7,023 nt of DNA from CAYWNA01 sp964459305 (GTDB taxonomy: Bacteria > Planctomycetota > Planctomycetia > Pirellulales > Pirellulaceae): contig CAYWNA010000426.1 in NCBI GenBank assembly GCA_964459305.1, positions 1-7,023 on the forward strand, in the 5' to 3' direction. The position numbers and the translations under genes were made by a program. This document shows, in pieces, positions 5,252-7,023 of this stretch. Within the stretch, counting starts at the first letter, position 1; every line of letters begins with the position of its first letter. The notes beneath the pieces are model-generated. The model was not told the origin of the DNA, searched no databases, and saw only the letters and a list, made by a program, of their open reading frames with translations.

Positions 5252-6655
5252 ATGGTCAATACGCTTTACGTACCAGAATTGCGTGAGATGCTGACCGAGG
5301 ACAACGCGGAGGAGCTGCGCGAGTTTTGCACGGCGCTGCACCCCGCGCGTACGGCCGAGTTCATGGAAGGTTTGGAGGCCGACGAGATCTGGCGCGTGAT
5401 GCAGTACGCCGAGCCGGATCTTCGCGAGGAGATTTTCAGCTTTTTCCCCGAGTACAAACAACTGGAGATCCTCGAAACGCAGGATCGCGGCGAGATGGCG
5501 GCTCTGCTGGCCGAAGTGGCACCGGACGATCGTGTCGACCTGCTGCACGAAGCGGACGAAACGGTGGTTTCCGAGCTGCTGCCGTTGCTGCCCGCGGACG
5601 AGCGGCGCGATATTTTGCGGCTTCGCGAGTATCCCGAGGGCATCGCCGGCTCGGTGATGACGACCGAGGTGGCGAAACTGGACGAGTCGCTGACGGTCAA
5701 AGAAGCGCTGGACGAATTAGGCCGTCAGGCGGAAGAACTGGAAACGATCTACTATCTGTACGTGGTCGACGACACCGACCATCTTCGCGGTGTGGTCTCG
5801 GCCCGCCAGTTGGTTTCCGCCATGACCAAACCCGATACGCGACTGGTCGAATTGATGGAAACGGACGTCGCGGCCGCCAACGTCTTCGACGACCAGGAGG
5901 ATGTCGCCCAAAAGGTGGCCCGATTCGACTTGGCTGCCATTCCCGTGGTAGACGACGAACGACGGATGCTGGGCATCATCACCCACGACGACGTGATCGA
6001 TGTCATGCGCGAAGAGGCGACCGAAGACGCGCACCGCATCGCTGGCGTGAATCCGCTGGATGAAAGCTACATGCAGACGCCCGTCTTTACGCTGAGTTGG
6101 AAACGCGGCGTGTGGCTCACGATTCTGTTTGTTTTCGCGTTGCTCACCGCAAAAGTGCTTCAAACCTTCGAGCATGAACTCGAAACGTACGTTTGGCTCG
6201 TGCTGTTCATCCCTTTGGTGATCTCCAGCGGCGGCAATTCCGGAAACCAGTCTGCCACGTTGATTATCACAGCGTTGGCGACCAAGGACATCGAATTGCG
6301 AGACTGGTTTAACGTGGTGCGCCGCGAATTGGCGCAGGGGGTACTGCTGGGTACTTTTCTGGCCGTGATCGGATTTGTCGCGGCGATGATCTTGACTCAG
6401 GAGGTCGCGCCTGCGCTGGTCGTCGGGGTCACGTTGGTGCTTGTGGTGATTTGCGGCACGCTGTTCGGGTCTGTGCTGCCGTTGGTCTTTCAGCGGCTCG
6501 GCCTGGACCCGGCGTTGATGAGCAATCCGTTTGTGGCTGGGATCATCGACATCCTGGGAATTCTCATTTATATGGGGGTGGCGTTGACACTAATGTCGAT
6601 GGCGGGTGCGAACTCCGCAGGCGTGGACGCCGTGGAGACCAGCTTTCTATTCTAG
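5252..6655 (+). CDS. mgtE: Magnesium transporter MgtE
   Basis: A 467-residue inner-membrane Mg2+ channel/transporter of the MgtE family. In order: a cytoplasmic, acidic MgtE N domain (about 1-130), CBS domain 1 (about 137-197, starting GSVMTTEVAKLDESLTV), CBS domain 2 (about 201-258, with AAIPVVDDERRMLGIITHDD), a linking segment, then about five membrane segments from 285 to 452. The membrane part has the family hallmark SSGGNSGNQSATLI (325-338) and the last helix NPFVAGIIDILGILIYMGVA (425-444), whose D433 corresponds to the pore aspartate known in the Thermus protein. In the family the N and CBS domains sense cytosolic Mg2+ and close the pore. Length is normal. It is transcribed away from rnc and towards the rRNA genes, with no partner gene. 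Expression may be affected by the leader hairpin. Confidence 0.95.
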   Translation: MVNTLYVPELREMLTEDNAEELREFCTALHPARTAEFMEGLEADEIWRVMQYAEPDLREEIFSFFPEYKQLEILETQDRGEMAALLAEVAPDDRVDLLHEADETVVSELLPLLPADERRDILRLREYPEGIAGSVMTTEVAKLDESLTVKEALDELGRQAEELETIYYLYVVDDTDHLRGVVSARQLVSAMTKPDTRLVELMETDVAAANVFDDQEDVAQKVARFDLAAIPVVDDERRMLGIITHDDVIDVMREEATEDAHRIAGVNPLDESYMQTPVFTLSWKRGVWLTILFVFALLTAKVLQTFEHELETYVWLVLFIPLVISSGGNSGNQSATLIITALATKDIELRDWFNVVRRELAQGVLLGTFLAVIGFVAAMILTQEVAPALVVGVTLVLVVICGTLFGSVLPLVFQRLGLDPALMSNPFVAGIIDILGILIYMGVALTLMSMAGANSAGVDAVETSFLF

Positions 6656-6701
6656 TCGATCGTACCACCGGACCGAGGACGTCCCAGCAATCGGCGCACG
6701 A

Positions 6702-6735
6702 AAAAAGCCTCTGCACTTTGGTACAGAGGCTTTTT
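6702..6735. terminator. Bidirectional intrinsic terminator between mgtE and the rRNA operon
   Basis: AAAAAGCCTCTG (6702-6713) pairs with CAGAGGCTTTTT (6724-6735), a 12-bp stem with a 10-nt loop. A-tracts and T-tracts flank it on both strands, so it can stop mgtE transcription (plus) and rRNA transcription (minus). It begins 5 nt beyond the 3' end of the 5S gene and 46 nt after the mgtE stop. Confidence 0.92.
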
Positions 6736-6739
6736 AAAA

Positions 6740-6848
6740 TCCCGGCAATACCTACTTTCACGCTTGCAGCACTATCATCGGCTCGCAGTGCTTAACTACT
6801 GTGTTCGAGATGGGAACAGGTGTGACCACTGCGATATGTTCACCGGGA
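6740..6848 (-). rRNA. rrf: 5S ribosomal RNA
   Basis: Read on the minus strand, the gene contains the conserved 5S core CCTGTTCCCATCTCGAACAC, followed by AGTAGTTAAGC and GCCGATGATAGT. The ends pair as helix I: TCCCGGTGA at the 5' side with TTGCCGGGA at the 3' side, including G-U pairs, which sets the ends at about 6848 and 6740 (109 nt). This is shorter than the usual 115-120 nt; short 5S RNAs of about 109-111 nt have been reported for planctomycetes. It lies between the 23S 3' end and a strong terminator, so it is last in the operon. Ends are uncertain by one or two nt. Confidence 0.95.
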
Positions 6849-6850
6849 AG

Positions 6851-6883
6851 AGGTGCCGCGAGCCGGTAGACCCAACGGCACCT
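6851..6883 (-). other. 23S-5S spacer hairpin 1
   Basis: AGGTGCCG (6851-6858) and CGGCACCT (6876-6883) form a perfect 8-bp stem with a 17-nt loop, just before the 5S 5' end on the minus strand. It is likely part of the precursor fold recognised during 5S maturation. The exact processing enzyme cannot be told from sequence. Confidence 0.6.
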
Positions 6884-6906
6884 TGGTTGTTCAGTAGATG
6901 GCTGAC

Positions 6907-6922
6907 CGCTCGTTCAAGAGCG
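6907..6922 (-). other. 23S-5S spacer hairpin 2
   Basis: CGCTC (6907-6911) and GAGCG (6918-6922) form a 5-bp stem with a 6-nt loop, a few nt past the 23S 3' end. It lies in the roughly 84-bp spacer between 23S and 5S, which has no tRNA gene. Confidence 0.45.
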
Positions 6923-6932
6923 TTGAATATAA

Positions 6933-7023
6933 GTGGCCAAGCTTTCGTCCGTTAGTACCGGTTAGCTTAACACGTTACCGTGCTTACACACCCGGCCTAT
7001 CAACCTGGTCGTCTTCCAGGGGA
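6933..7023 (-). rRNA. rrl: 23S ribosomal RNA, 3' end (partial)
   Basis: On the minus strand the segment holds the highly conserved 23S 3' terminal sequence GATAGGCCGGGTGTGTAAGC, followed by TTAAGCTAACCGGTACTAA, matching the end of bacterial 23S rRNA. The 3' end is placed near 6933 by comparing the distance from GGTACTAA to the E. coli terminus, and because GCTTGGCCAC looks like the 3' strand of the terminal helix. Only about 91 nt are present; the body lies beyond position 7023. Confidence 0.95.

Noticed and set aside
5326..6063. Long plus-strand frame overlapping mgtE, rich in Arg and Gly
   Set aside because: It is an out-of-frame shadow of mgtE in GC-rich DNA, with no domain pattern.
6764..6955. 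Open frame across 5S and the spacer
   Set aside because: The DNA is clearly 5S rRNA and the rRNA spacer on the other strand.
4227..7023. Functional link between rnc and the nearby rRNA genes
   Set aside because: RNase III processes rRNA anywhere in the genome; mgtE lies between them on the opposite strand and there is no shared transcript, so proximity is probably chance.
1..7023. CRISPR array, tRNA genes, insertion sequence or phage genes
   Set aside because: No regularly spaced direct repeats, tRNA-like cloverleaf or T-loop sequence, transposase or phage proteins were seen on either strand.

Overview
The window looks like chromosomal DNA of a planctomycete, probably of the Pirellulales type. 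This rests on four things: a Tat-exported prenyltransferase/squalene-oxidase-repeat protein, a stand-alone BlaI-type repressor beside a MoxR/DUF58 pair, a 5S rRNA of only about 109 nt, and moderately high GC with many small intergenic palindromes. The assignment is inference from gene content and style; no lineage marker was searched.

Layout. (1) Positions 1-2987, minus strand, read right to left: a BlaI/MecI-family repressor with its own promoter and two operator-like inverted repeats, a Tat-exported alpha/alpha-toroid protein, a MoxR AAA+ ATPase, and the start of a DUF58 protein that runs off the window. (2) Positions 2988-3223: a non-coding stretch with several short perfect palindromes. 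(3) Positions 3224-5037, minus strand: a two-gene unit with a good promoter, rnc (RNase III) followed 7 bp later by a PP-loop ATPase with a C-terminal NFACT-R-like RNA-binding region, probably a tRNA thiolation enzyme. (4) Positions 5038-5251: a divergent intergenic region with a long hairpin ending in a T-run, just upstream of mgtE. (5) Positions 5252-6655, plus strand: mgtE, a CBS-domain Mg2+ channel/transporter. (6) Positions 6702-7023: a bidirectional terminator, then, on the minus strand, 5S rRNA and the 3' end of 23S rRNA, convergent with mgtE.

How the parts fit. The rnc/PP-loop pair is an RNA-processing and RNA-modification unit. The BlaI-toroid-MoxR-DUF58 run may be one regulated cell-envelope or stress unit, with BlaI repressing its own promoter. 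The mgtE leader carries a terminator-like hairpin that is either a dispersed repeat or an attenuator. The most distinctive items are that hairpin, the paired BlaI operators with no BlaR1 partner in view, and the PP-loop/NFACT-R fusion. I see no CRISPR array, tRNA, transposase gene or phage gene.
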